Source: Dokdonella fugitiva (GTDB lineage: Bacteria; Pseudomonadota; Gammaproteobacteria; Xanthomonadales; Rhodanobacteraceae). From it: a DNA stretch of 64,000 bases. The first letter of the stretch is position 1. Every line of letters starts with the position of its first letter. Under the pieces are notes generated by a model. It had not been told where the DNA came from. It searched no databases and worked only from the letters and a program-made list of their open reading frames with translations. Where the stretch lies: NCBI RefSeq assembly GCF_004342425.1, contig NZ_SLWQ01000007.1, forward strand, positions 212,091 to 276,090. Reading direction: 5' to 3'. The position numbers and the translations under genes are program-made. Below, in pieces: positions 1 to 8,891 of the stretch.

Positions 1-559
1 GCGCCATTTCGAGCGAACCGACCGAGAGCGAACCGAGCGTCTCGGTCTTCGCCGCCCAGGTCTGGCCACCGTCGGTGGACTTCCAGACGCCGCCGCCGGA
101 GAAGGCGACGTAGACGACGTTTGCATTCGCAGGATCGGTGACGATCGCGTTGACGCGACCTGCATCGGTCACGTTGAGCGTGCCGCCGTTCTGCGCGAAG
201 TTCGCGCTGGTCGGGCCGATGTTGGTCCAGCTGCCGTTCGCCGCGGCGACGAACGGCGCGAGCGAATCGATGACGGGGTTGGAGGTACCGCTCGCCGGCA
301 TGAGCACCGCGTGCCGTTCGCGCTCGCGCTTGGCCACTTCGTTGAGGAAGCGCTCGTACGCGGGCGAGAACAGCACCTGCTTGCGACTGAGGCCGGCATC
401 GCCCGCCGCGAAATCGTCGTTGTACCACTGCGCCATCGCGCGGCGACGCGCGGTCGCGTCGTCGTGTTCACCCTCTTCTCCGGCGCGCGCCGCCGCAGGC
501 AGCGTGGCCAGCATGCCGAGCATCAGGCAGACGGCCCAGCGCATCGAGTTCACGTTCAT
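1..559 (-). CDS. Secreted BNR/sortilin-like repeat protein (5' part only)
   Basis: This is the first 186 codons of a protein that runs off the left edge of the window. The start is the ATG whose complement lies at 557-559. Residues 1 to about 26 look like a Sec signal peptide, with a hydrophobic core (CLMLGMLATLPAAARA) followed by an acidic, Arg-rich mature start. From about residue 108 there is the motif SWTNIGPTSANF, and later VVYVAFSGGGVWKSTDGGQTW. The latter is the Asp-box/BNR repeat typical of beta-propeller proteins of the sortilin/Vps10, photosynthesis-assembly and glycosidase type. Such proteins are exported and often end in a sorting domain, but that part is not visible here. No enzymatic role can be assigned. 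Confidence 0.7.
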   Translation of the reverse strand, partial: MNVNSMRWAVCLMLGMLATLPAAARAGEEGEHDDATARRRAMAQWYNDDFAAGDAGLSRKQVLFSPAYERFLNEVAKRERERHAVLMPASGTSNPVIDSLAPFVAAANGSWTNIGPTSANFAQNGGTLNVTDAGRVNAIVTDPANANVVYVAFSGGGVWKSTDGGQTWAAKTETLGSLSVGSLEMA

Positions 560-939
560 TGCAGTTCCCGGTGATGATGGCGGTGTGCGCCGCCTGGCAC
601 GCGCCGACCGACGCGTGCGATGAAAAGAAAAAGTGTTCCCCGCGGATCACGCCCCTTCAAGAACACCACATGCAATGCGAGCCCCTGATGTCTCCGAGGC
701 CGCCGTCGCCGGCGCCCTCGGGGCATCGCTTCCGTGTGCGGGAGATCGCTCCGTCCGGGGCCAAGGCTGCCGGGACCGGAGGCGGGCGGCAATCTAGGAC
801 CTCGGACCGACCGCGTCAACCGGATTGCGCCGCGGCATGACGGGTTGCGGGCCGGGTCATCCGACCCGAACGACGGCAGACGATCGCGCGCGACTCGGGC
901 ATGATCCGCCGACGCCCCCGGCACGACGAGGCTCATGGC
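560..939. other. Intergenic stretch, nothing recognised
   Basis: This is 380 bases between the divergently transcribed BNR protein and the amino-acid permease. Open frames cross it on both strands, but they lack ribosome-binding sites and recognisable protein sequence and look like high-GC shadows. It should hold promoters for both genes. I could not identify clear -35/-10 boxes or a terminator hairpin. Confidence 0.5.
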
Positions 940-2268
940 ATGAACGACACGGCTCCGGCCGGATCCACGGCACACCCCGTCGGTTACGCGCGCCGCCTGA
1001 ACGCCTGGGACGCCGCGATGGTCGTGGTCGGCGGCATCATCGGCTCGGGCATCTTCCTGACGCCCGCGTCGATCGCGCGCCAGACCGGCTCGGCGGGCGA
1101 ACAGCTGCTCGCCTGGGGCGTCGGCGGCGTCATCGCACTGATCGGCGCACTCTGCTATGCGGAACTGGGCACGCGCCGGCCGAACGCGGGCGGCGGCTAT
1201 GTGAACTTGCGTGACGCGTTCGGCCTCGTCGTCGCGTTCGTCTACGGCTGGAACCTGCTCGTCGTGAACCACTCCGGCAGCATCGCCGCGGTCTCGACCG
1301 TGTTCGTCGAGTACGCCGCCGCGGCCGCCGGGGTCACGCTCGCCGATCCGCGGCCGTACGCGGTCGCGACGATCGTATTCCTCGCCGGCATCAACTGGTT
1401 CGGCATCCGTGCCGGCTCGTTGACGCAGAATGTCCTGACCGTGCTCAAGCTCGCCGCGATCGCGATCCTCATCGCGGTGGGCCTGTCCGTGCGTGGCGCG
1501 CCTCCGCCGGCGGCACCCGCGGGGCCGGTCAGCCCGTTCGCGTTCGCCGGCGCGCTGATGCCGGTGCTGTTCTCGTACGGCGGCTGGTACTACGTCAACG
1601 ACATCGCCGGCGAGGTGCGCGAACCGCAACGCACGATCCCGCGCGCACTGATCTACGGCATGCTGCTCGTCGCCCTCTGTTACCTGCTCGCGAACCTCGC
1701 CTACCTCGCCGTGCTCGGCCATGACGGCCTCGCCGCGAGCAAGGCGCCGGCCGCCGACGTCATGCGCCACGGCTTCGGTGAAACCGGTGCGCGCGTGATC
1801 GCCGCGGGCATCGCGATCTCGACGCTCGGCTTCGTCAACATCTCGATGATCGGCGCCGCGCGCGTGTTCCAGGTCATGGGCGCGGACGGCGTGTTCTTCC
1901 GCTCCGCCGGCCGCCTGCACCCACGCTGGCGCTCGCCGAACGTCGCCCTGCTGCTGCTCGCATTCGCCGCCTGCGTGCTCGCGCTGACCGGCACGTTCGA
2001 CCAGCTGCTCAACTACTCCACGGTCGGCGACTGGCTCGGCATGGCCGCGGTCGTCGCCACGCTGTTCTGGTACCGCCGCCATCCGTCGACCGATGCAGTG
2101 ACGTTCCGCACGCCGTGGTACCCGCTGCTGCCGATCGTGTTCCTCGTCGTCGTCGCCGGCGTCGTCGGCACGACGATCTGGCAGCACCCGGGCGACGCCG
2201 GCTGGGGTGCACTGATCACGCTCGCGGGGTTGCCGGTCTATTTCATCTGGCGCCTGCTGCCCCGGTAG
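940..2268 (+). CDS. APC-family amino acid permease
   Basis: A 442-residue integral membrane transporter of the amino acid-polyamine-organocation (APC) superfamily. The N-terminus is RLNAWDAAMVVVGGIIGSG, the hallmark first helix of these permeases with the GxG(S)G substrate-binding break. About twelve hydrophobic segments follow. Family members exchange or symport amino acids across the inner membrane; the substrate cannot be read from sequence. The frame is open upstream to 901, but the ATG at 940 places the start directly before the conserved first helix. The stop codon TAG (2266-2268) lies inside the GTAGGGCGG foot of a REP element, so the repeat abuts or supplies the end of the gene. Confidence 0.85.
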   Translation: MNDTAPAGSTAHPVGYARRLNAWDAAMVVVGGIIGSGIFLTPASIARQTGSAGEQLLAWGVGGVIALIGALCYAELGTRRPNAGGGYVNLRDAFGLVVAFVYGWNLLVVNHSGSIAAVSTVFVEYAAAAAGVTLADPRPYAVATIVFLAGINWFGIRAGSLTQNVLTVLKLAAIAILIAVGLSVRGAPPPAAPAGPVSPFAFAGALMPVLFSYGGWYYVNDIAGEVREPQRTIPRALIYGMLLVALCYLLANLAYLAVLGHDGLAASKAPAADVMRHGFGETGARVIAAGIAISTLGFVNISMIGAARVFQVMGADGVFFRSAGRLHPRWRSPNVALLLLAFAACVLALTGTFDQLLNYSTVGDWLGMAAVVATLFWYRRHPSTDAVTFRTPWYPLLPIVFLVVVAGVVGTTIWQHPGDAGWGALITLAGLPVYFIWRLLPR

Positions 2269-2345
2269 GGCGGTACGCGCGCAAGCGCGTGCCGCCGAGG
2301 GTTTGCGAGACGCGGCGGGACTCGCGCTTCGCGCTCGACCCGTCG
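2265..2345. repeat. Single BIME/REP pair, GTAG class
   Basis: An isolated copy of the palindromic unit that is arrayed at 11609-13475, here in the opposite orientation. It begins GTAGGGCGGTACGCGCAA and ends with an arm containing GGCGGGACTCGCGCTTCG and GCTCGACCC. Both arms can form hairpins. Its first bases contain the stop codon of the upstream permease. It probably acts as a transcript-end hairpin for that gene and is a likely target of the RAYT encoded about 10 kb downstream. Confidence 0.75.
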
Positions 2346-2496
2346 CACCCGCCCGAGCCGCCCTCCGCGCTCCACCCGATGCGACGAGCGTGGTGCTCGC
2401 TGCGCCGGAGCGATGCTCGGCAGGCGCGAAACGCCGTGCGACAATGCGACGATCACACGCGCGCGGACACGCTCCCGCGCGGTACGGAGACGCACG

Positions 2497-3042
2497 ATGC
2501 CCGAGCAGCCCCCTCACGCCGCCGATTCCGCCCACGCCGCCGCGGCCGATCCCGCCAAGCGCCCCGTGCGCCCGCGGGAACCGCTGCAGGTCACGATCAA
2601 CGGCAAGCCGTATTTCCACGACGGCGACCCGACGATGCCGCTGCTCTGGTTCCTGCGCGACACCCTGCGCCTGACCGGCACGAAGTTCGGCTGCGGCATC
2701 GGCAACTGCGGCGCGTGCACGGTGCTGTTCGACGGCAAGGCGATGCGCGCGTGCGTGCTGCCGATGAGCGCCGCGGCGACGCACCGGATCACCACCATCG
2801 AAGGCCTCGAGGGCGAGGCGCTGCATCCGGTGCAGCAGGCGTGGATCGAGGAGGACGTCGCGCAGTGCGGCTACTGCCAGGCCGGGCAGATCATGGCCGC
2901 GGTCGACCTGCTCAAGCGCAAGCCGAGGCCGGGCGACGACGACATCGCGTCGATCGGCAACCTCTGCCGCTGCGGCACCTATCCGCGCATCCGCAAGGCG
3001 ATCCTGCGCGCGGCCGAACTCATGCAGGGGGAACGCAAGTGA
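2497..3042 (+). CDS. iorA: Molybdenum hydroxylase [2Fe-2S] small subunit, isoquinoline 1-oxidoreductase alpha type
   Basis: A 181-residue iron-sulfur subunit that passes electrons from the molybdopterin subunit encoded next to it. After a variable 35-residue Ala/Pro-rich start comes the plant-type ferredoxin motif [16 protein letters not shown] with a fourth Cys further on (MRACVLP). The C-terminal half has the second [2Fe-2S] centre: QCGYCQAGQ and [11 protein letters not shown]. This two-cluster layout is that of the xanthine dehydrogenase/IorA small-subunit family. The ATG at 2497 is preceded by ACGGAGA at a good distance, which favours it over the open frame from 2413. The gene overlaps the next one by four bases (GTGA), implying translational coupling. 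Confidence 0.88.
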   Translation: MPEQPPHAADSAHAAAADPAKRPVRPREPLQVTINGKPYFHDGDPTMPLLWFLRDTLRLTGTKFGCGIGNCGACTVLFDGKAMRACVLPMSAAATHRITTIEGLEGEALHPVQQAWIEEDVAQCGYCQAGQIMAAVDLLKRKPRPGDDDIASIGNLCRCGTYPRIRKAILRAAELMQGERK

Positions 3043-5300
3043 GCGCGCGCGTCGACGCGGGCCGGCGCCGCTTCCTCGCGATCTCGCTGGGCACCGCCGG
3101 CGCGCTCGTCGTCGGCTTCCGCCATGCCGTCGCGGCACCGACGCCGGGCGTGCCGCCCGAACTGCTCGGCGACGATCTCACCGAACTCGGGCCCTTCGTG
3201 CGCATCGAGCGCGACAACCACATCGTGATCGGTGCGCGCGGCTGCGAGATCGGCCAAGGCGTCATGACCTCGCTGCCGATGCTCGTCGCGGAGGAACTCG
3301 ACGTCGATTGGTCGCAGGTGCGCGTCGTGCAACTGCCGTACGGCTACGTCGAGACCGACAAGGGCCCGTCGAACCGCTACGGCGACCAGGGCGCGGGCGG
3401 CAGCACGAGCGTGTCGGACGGCTGGAAGGACCTGCGCCTCGCCGGCGCGACCGCGCGCTGGCTGCTCGTGCAGGCCGCCGCGAAGGAATGGAGCCTGCCG
3501 GCCGGGCAATTGCGCACCGCATCGGGCGAGGTCCTCGCCCCCGACGGGCGCAAGCTCACCTATGGCGCGCTCGCGCGCAGCGCGGCGGCGATCGCGCCGC
3601 CCGAGCAGCCGGTCGCGCTGAAGAAGCCGGAGCAGTTCCACATCATCGGCACGCCGACGCGCGTGGTCGACGCGCGCGACATCGTCATCGGGCGCAGCCG
3701 CTTCGGCATCGACGAGTACGCCGCGGACGCGCTCGTCGCGGTGATCCTGCGCTGCCCGTATCTCGACGGCACGCTCGAATCGTTCGACGACCGCGAGACG
3801 CGCAAGGTCGCCGGCGTCGTCGACGTGATCGCGATCGACGGCCCGAAGCCGGGCGAGCCATTCGACGGCCCGCTCGCGAGCGGCGTGGCCGTGCTCGCCG
3901 AGCACACCTGGGCCGCGCTCAAGGGGCGCGAACTGCTCGAGGTGAAATGGAAGCAGGGACCGTGGAGCGCCGAATCGAGCAGCGCCCTCGCCGCGCGCGC
4001 GAACGAACTGCTCGACCGCGACGAGGGCGGCACCAGCGTGCGCCGCGACGGCGACCTCGCCAAGGCACGCAAGCAGGCGCGCAACGTGGTCGAGGCACGC
4101 TACGAGGTGCCGTTCCTCGCGCACGCGACGATGGAACCGCCAGCCGCGCTGATCGAAATCAAGCAGGACAGCGCGCGACTGGTCGCCTCGCTGCAGAGCC
4201 CGGGCGGCGCGTCGGCGATGATCGCGCGCATGACCGGCCTCGCGCGCAAGGACATCGAAATCCGCATGACGCGCGCGGGCGGCGGCTTCGGCCGGCGCCT
4301 CGAGAACGACTACGTCGCGGAAGCCGTGCTCGTCGCGAAGGCGGCGGGCCGGCCGGTCAAGCTCATGTGGACGCGCGAGGACGACCTCCAGCACGACTTC
4401 TACCGCCCGTACGGCGTGCACGCGCTGTTCGCCACGCTCGACCGCAGGAAGCAGGTCAACAGCTGGGTCCATCGCTGCGCGGCGACGCCCCGGCCCTACC
4501 GCGAAGGCGGTGGCCGCAAGCGCCCGATCAATACCGGCTGCCTCGAGGCCGACGACTTCCCGGCCGGCCTCGTCGGCAACCTCGAGAAGACCTTCTTCGC
4601 GGTCGAGTCGGGCATGCCGCGCGGCTGGTGGCGCGCGCCGCTGCACACGTTCCATGCGTTCGCGGTGCAGAGCTTCATCGACGAGATCGCGATCGCGAGC
4701 AAGCAGGACGCAGTGAAGCTGCGCCTGGCGATGCTCGGCGAGCCGCGCAGGATCCCCTACTCCGGCCACGGCGGCCCCGAGTTCGACACCGGCCGCCTCG
4801 CCGAAGTGCTGCGCCGCTGCGCGGCGAAGATCGGCTGGGGCGAGCGACGCGACGACGGCCACGGCATCGGCATCGCCTGCCACTTCACGTTCGGCGGCTA
4901 CACCGCGCACGCCTTCGAAGTGTCGGTCGAGGGACGCGAATTGCGCATCCACCGCGCGGTCTGCGTCGTCGACGTCGGCCGCGTCATCAACCCGCTCGGC
5001 GTCGAGGCGCAGATGATGGGCGGCACGATCGACGGCCTGTCGACCGCGCTGCACCTCGCGATCACGGTCAAGGACGGCCAGGTGCAGCAGCACAACTTTC
5101 CCGACTATCCGCTGCTGCGCATGGCGCAGGCGCCACGCCACGTCGAAGTCGAGATCGTGCCGTCCGACGCGGACCCGGTCGGCGCCGGCGAGATGGGCGT
5201 GCCGAGCGTCGCCCCGGCGCTCGCCAACGCGGTCTACGCCGCGACCACGGTGCGCGTGCGCAAGCTGCCGCTGATGCCCGAACTCATGCGGATGCTCTGA
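3039..5300 (+). CDS. iorB: Molybdopterin-binding large subunit, isoquinoline 1-oxidoreductase beta type
   Basis: A 753-residue catalytic subunit of an aldehyde oxidase/IorB-type molybdenum hydroxylase. It starts at the GTG that overlaps the iorA stop. The N-terminus [18 protein letters not shown] is a twin-arginine (Tat) signal, so the enzyme probably acts in the periplasm with the small subunit co-exported. Family motifs include the Gly-rich [14 protein letters not shown] around residue 410 and the C-terminal [18 protein letters not shown]. IorA/IorB enzymes hydroxylate N-heteroaromatic compounds, but homologues act on several aldehydes and heterocycles, so the substrate is unknown. No separate FAD subunit gene lies nearby, as usual for the IorAB class. 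No cofactor-maturation gene (CoxI/XdhC type) is present in this window. Confidence 0.87.
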   Translation: MSARVDAGRRRFLAISLGTAGALVVGFRHAVAAPTPGVPPELLGDDLTELGPFVRIERDNHIVIGARGCEIGQGVMTSLPMLVAEELDVDWSQVRVVQLPYGYVETDKGPSNRYGDQGAGGSTSVSDGWKDLRLAGATARWLLVQAAAKEWSLPAGQLRTASGEVLAPDGRKLTYGALARSAAAIAPPEQPVALKKPEQFHIIGTPTRVVDARDIVIGRSRFGIDEYAADALVAVILRCPYLDGTLESFDDRETRKVAGVVDVIAIDGPKPGEPFDGPLASGVAVLAEHTWAALKGRELLEVKWKQGPWSAESSSALAARANELLDRDEGGTSVRRDGDLAKARKQARNVVEARYEVPFLAHATMEPPAALIEIKQDSARLVASLQSPGGASAMIARMTGLARKDIEIRMTRAGGGFGRRLENDYVAEAVLVAKAAGRPVKLMWTREDDLQHDFYRPYGVHALFATLDRRKQVNSWVHRCAATPRPYREGGGRKRPINTGCLEADDFPAGLVGNLEKTFFAVESGMPRGWWRAPLHTFHAFAVQSFIDEIAIASKQDAVKLRLAMLGEPRRIPYSGHGGPEFDTGRLAEVLRRCAAKIGWGERRDDGHGIGIACHFTFGGYTAHAFEVSVEGRELRIHRAVCVVDVGRVINPLGVEAQMMGGTIDGLSTALHLAITVKDGQVQQHNFPDYPLLRMAQAPRHVEVEIVPSDADPVGAGEMGVPSVAPALANAVYAATTVRVRKLPLMPELMRML

Positions 5301-5441
5301 GACGCGCGCTGTTCGTGGGAGCAACCGTCTTCGCTCGCGAGCACACCACGACGTTCCGTTCGCGCTGAGCGAAGCTCGCGCAGCGAGCGCGGTCGAAACG
5401 CGCCCGTGGCACGGCCCTTCGACTCGCCCTGCGGCCCGCGC

Positions 5442-6863
5442 TCAGGCCGCCATCGCGACCGTGGCGATGAACCCGGCGAGCACGGCGAGGCTCGGCACGT
5501 CGGTCAGCGCGAACACGACCGGGTCCTCGTGCATGCGCCCGCGCCGCGCGAGTGACCATACGCGCCACAACCATGCCCCGAGCAGCGGCAGCAGCAGCCA
5601 CAGCCAGTGCGGCTGGCGATACAGGGCGGCGCTCTTCGTGCTGTCGACGTAGAGCGCGAGCACGAGCAGGCTCGTGCCCGCGGCGACGGCACCGAAGCCG
5701 CCGATCCAGGCGAGATGGGCGGTGCGATAGCCACGGCCGGCGACGTTCTGCTGCGCGCTCGCGGCGATGCGATGGACCTCGGCGTAGCGCTTGACCAGGG
5801 CCAGGCTGAGGAACAGGCACATCGCGAAGGCGAGGAACCAGCCCGATGCCTCGACCGGAATCGCGACCGCGCCGGCGACGATGCGCAGCGTGTACAAGGC
5901 GGCGAGCACGACCACGTCGACGAGCACGATGCGCTTGAGCAGCAGTGAATAGGCCAACGTCGTCGCCGCGTACAGGCCGAGCACGAGCACGAAGCGCGGC
6001 GGCAGCAGCGAAGCGAGCGCGAACGCGGCGAGCACGAGCAGCAGCGCGGCGGCGAGCCCGCCGGCTACCGGCAGGCGCCCCGCCGCGAATGGCCGCGCGC
6101 GCTTGCGCGGATGGCGGCGGTCGGCGTCGAGATCGACGAGGTCGTTGAACACGTACGCACCCGACGCGCACAGGCAGAACGCGACGAATGCGAGCGTGGC
6201 CGCGTACAGGGCGGCCGGCTCGAAGATGCGATGCGCGGCGACCGCGGCGACGAACACGAGCAGGTTCTTCGACCACTGGTGCGGGCGCAATGCGCGTACC
6301 GCCGCGCGCCACGCGCCTGCGCGGCGCTCGATCACCGCATCGGGCGCGCGCATCCGGCGCAGGCGGGCGAGCACGCGCGGCGACGCGTTGGCGGTGATCG
6401 CGCGGCGCGCACGGGCCCATACCGGCAGGTCCGCGGCGGCGTCGCCGACGTAGTCGAAGCCGCGCTCGCCGTACCGCGCGACGAGTACCTGCGCCTTGCG
6501 AGCGCCGCCGAGGTTGGTTTCGCCGTCGCTGCCGAGCGCCGCGTCGAAGCCGCCGACGTGCGCGGCGACCGCGTCGACGATGGCCTGGTCCGACGCGCTG
6601 CACAGCACGCGCGGCCGCGAGCCGGCTTCGCGCAGCAGCGCGAGCACGCGCGCGTCGTACGGCAGCAGGGTCACGTCGACCTGCGTGCGGCGCGCGACCT
6701 CGCGCTTGAGCCGCGCCTTGCCACCCAGCAACCACAGCGGCAGCAGCAACAGCAGCAGCGGATTGCGCCGCAGCAGCGCTAGCACGGATTCGTGCAGCAG
6801 GTCGGTGTGGACGAGCGTGCCGTCGAGATCCACGCACAAGGCGACGTCGTCGTGGTCGTGCAT
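5442..6863 (-). CDS. HAD phosphatase-UbiA prenyltransferase fusion protein
   Basis: A 473-residue two-domain protein. Residues 1 to about 190 form a HAD-like hydrolase: motif I CVDLDGTLVHTD, a later SASDQA and the motif IV region DYVGDAAADLPVW. Residues from about 195 form a UbiA-family membrane prenyltransferase: RPHQWSKNLLVFVAAV is the typical first segment, then FNDLVDLDADRRHP carries the Asp-rich diphosphate-binding motif, followed by about seven more helices. The same domain order is known for bacterial relatives of decaprenyl-phosphate phosphoribosyltransferase, where the HAD part may dephosphorylate the product. The true substrates are not deducible. It stands alone, facing left. Confidence 0.85.
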   Translation of the reverse strand: MHDHDDVALCVDLDGTLVHTDLLHESVLALLRRNPLLLLLLPLWLLGGKARLKREVARRTQVDVTLLPYDARVLALLREAGSRPRVLCSASDQAIVDAVAAHVGGFDAALGSDGETNLGGARKAQVLVARYGERGFDYVGDAAADLPVWARARRAITANASPRVLARLRRMRAPDAVIERRAGAWRAAVRALRPHQWSKNLLVFVAAVAAHRIFEPAALYAATLAFVAFCLCASGAYVFNDLVDLDADRRHPRKRARPFAAGRLPVAGGLAAALLLVLAAFALASLLPPRFVLVLGLYAATTLAYSLLLKRIVLVDVVVLAALYTLRIVAGAVAIPVEASGWFLAFAMCLFLSLALVKRYAEVHRIAASAQQNVAGRGYRTAHLAWIGGFGAVAAGTSLLVLALYVDSTKSAALYRQPHWLWLLLPLLGAWLWRVWSLARRGRMHEDPVVFALTDVPSLAVLAGFIATVAMAA

Positions 6864-7007
6864 GCGGCGCGGTCGTTCCCGAGGTGGTGGGCGGCGAGGA
6901 TAACCGATCGCACGGCGCCGACGTCGCCGCGAGAGGCGCGGTCCGCCGCCCCGCGATCGTCGGCGTGACGGGCATGCGCAAGCGATGGCAGCGCCCTGCG
7001 CGTGGCC

Positions 7008-7736
7008 CTAGTCGGCGGGTTCGCAGCCGCCGGACTCGGCACGCTGCTCGGCGCGATGGCGGATCGCCTGCGGGTCGGCGAGACCGACCCACTTGAGGTA
7101 CTTGCCGGCGACCTTGTCGCCGAGTGACTGGTCCGGCGCGAACGCCTGCGAGAAGCGCGTCTTCTTGCAGTGCAAGGGATTGCCGCGCTCGGCGATCTTC
7201 TCCCACGCCTGCCGCGCCGCCTCGCGCTCGGTCTTCGGCGCCTGCGGCAAGGTCGGCGTGGCACTGCCGCCGAGGCGGATCGAACCGTCCGGATTGAAAA
7301 GCTGCGGCATGGCCACTGCACCGCCTTCGCCGATGCGCGCGCGCATCGCATCGCTCGATTCTTCGGGACGCGGCGGCGGTGCCTTCACCTTCACCTCGGG
7401 CGGTGAAATCGCGATCCGGCTCGGCCGCGCGACGATCGGCGGTTCGGGTTCGGGCGGAGGCGGTGGCATCTCCCACGGTGGTTCGACGAGGTTGACCGTG
7501 ATGACCTGCGGCGCGCGGTGCGCATGGCGGTACGGTCGCATGCCGAGGCCGAAGCCGACGATTTCGACAAGGGTGACCACGAACGCGATGAGCCCGCCGA
7601 GCAGGAGCAGGCGCCGGTCGCGGCGTGGCCGCAGCTCCCAGCGCAGGCTGCGCTGCCATGGCAGTCCGTCGCCCGCGAAGCGCAGGCGTGCGGGTTCGTG
7701 CAGGGTCGGCGGCCGGCGATCCGCGCGCGGCAGCAT
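7008..7736 (-). CDS. TonB-like single-span membrane protein, function unknown
   Basis: A 242-residue protein with a cytoplasmic Arg-rich start, one transmembrane helix at about residues 43-63 (LLLLGGLIAFVVTLVEIVGF), then a Pro-rich periplasmic linker (PPWEMPPPPPEPEPP) and a soluble C-terminal part with a Cys pair. This architecture resembles TonB-type energy couplers, but I do not see the C-terminal TonB fold. The start is the ATG at 7736; a TTG at 7769 is in frame but has no better ribosome-binding site. The neighbours (UbiA fusion, hydrolase) do not suggest a job. Confidence 0.6.
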   Translation of the reverse strand: MLPRADRRPPTLHEPARLRFAGDGLPWQRSLRWELRPRRDRRLLLLGGLIAFVVTLVEIVGFGLGMRPYRHAHRAPQVITVNLVEPPWEMPPPPPEPEPPIVARPSRIAISPPEVKVKAPPPRPEESSDAMRARIGEGGAVAMPQLFNPDGSIRLGGSATPTLPQAPKTEREAARQAWEKIAERGNPLHCKKTRFSQAFAPDQSLGDKVAGKYLKWVGLADPQAIRHRAEQRAESGGCEPAD

Positions 7737-7875
7737 CGGCGTCGGCGATGAAGGATGCTGCGAGGTCAAGAGTCGATGCCCGGATGCGTCGCGGCAGGAT
7801 AATGACGCCGCGCTAAAGCGAGGTTAAACACCGGTTGCGTCGCCGCCTCGCGGCCGCTGCGCGCGCGGCGACCGC

Positions 7876-8595
7876 TCACCCGCGCGCGTCGGCGCCGGTG
7901 CGCCGGTGCGTGCGCAACCATTGCGCGACGCGCTCGGCCGTGCGCGCGGCGCTGCGGCCGAGCAGTGGCCCGACGTGGCTCGCGCCGGGGATGCATTCGA
8001 AATCGGCGCCGAGCGTCGCGGCGAGCGCACGGCTCGACTCGGCCGGCACGTCGAGATCGTGCTCGCTCGCGACGACGAGCACCGGGCAATCCGGCGGATC
8101 GACGACGAGGCCTGCGCGCGCCTCGTCGAGCACCGCGCCCGACTCGTCGCGCCAGCGGCGATAGGCATACAGGCGCGCGGCATCGTCCGCATCGGGCATC
8201 GCCTGCTGGGTCGAGCGCAGCGTGCGCGCGCTGCGCCAGGGGATCACCGGCGGCGAGCGCTCTTCACGCGCGGGCAGGCCCGCGCCCGGCATCGGGTTGA
8301 CCAGCACGAGCGCGCGCGCACGCACGGCGCGCGCGACCGCGAGCGCAAGCAGTCCACCGAGGCTGGCGCCGACGAGATGGGCGCCGCGCGCGGAGCGGCT
8401 CCATGCGGCGACCTGGCGGCAGTAGTCGTCCAGGTGCGTCGCCGCGAGGCCGCCGGCTGCGGGCTTGAGGTCGGGCGCGAGCACGTCGAATCCCGCGATC
8501 GACAGGCCGCGTGCCCAAATGCCCCATTCCCAGCCGCCGCCGCCCGCGCCATGCACGCAGACGACGCGACCAGGGCTGCCCGGTTCATCACGCAT
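7876..8595 (-). CDS. Alpha/beta-fold hydrolase
   Basis: A 239-residue alpha/beta hydrolase. The oxyanion-hole region is VVCVHGAGGGGWEWG near the start, the nucleophile elbow is LVGASLGGLLAL (G-x-S-x-G with Ser), an acid follows in VVASEHDLDVP, and the catalytic His is in IPGASHVGPLLGR. These are the expected positions for a serine hydrolase of the lipase/esterase/haloperoxidase type. The substrate is not predictable. The chosen ATG is 8595; a GTG seven codons upstream is also in frame. It faces left, divergent from the EF-G-like gene across 296 bases. Confidence 0.82.
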   Translation of the reverse strand: MRDEPGSPGRVVCVHGAGGGGWEWGIWARGLSIAGFDVLAPDLKPAAGGLAATHLDDYCRQVAAWSRSARGAHLVGASLGGLLALAVARAVRARALVLVNPMPGAGLPAREERSPPVIPWRSARTLRSTQQAMPDADDAARLYAYRRWRDESGAVLDEARAGLVVDPPDCPVLVVASEHDLDVPAESSRALAATLGADFECIPGASHVGPLLGRSAARTAERVAQWLRTHRRTGADARG

Positions 8596-8891
8596 TGCGA
8601 CTTGACCCTGTCCCACGATAGGTCAAGTCTATGCCGGCGCCGCGCCGACGCGCGACGCCTTCCGCCATGACCGTCCGCATGGCGTGCAGCCCGTCCTGCC
8701 GCGACGTCGTGCGGACGACCATGACGGCCTTCGAGCCGCGCCGTTTCGGGCGCGGTCGTCCGGGGGCAGGAGGCCCCCACGCCGCGACCGGCGGGCGCCG
8801 GTGCGCGGCGGTGCCGTGCCGGCCATGCGCCGGCCGGCGAGCGCGGCGGATCCACGATGGATTCGCCTGCGCACCAACAGGAGGCCTGCTC

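Noticed and set aside
556..3138. Very long antisense frame (860 codons) and similar giant frames opposite iorB, EF-G-like, glnS and the receptor
   Set aside because: They run antisense to genes with clear family motifs and are made of Arg/Ala/Asp-rich low-complexity sequence, the usual shadow of high-GC coding DNA.
7008..7736. TonB protein
   Set aside because: The anchor and Pro-rich linker are present, but the C-terminal TonB fold with its conserved motif is not seen, and ExbB/ExbD are not adjacent.
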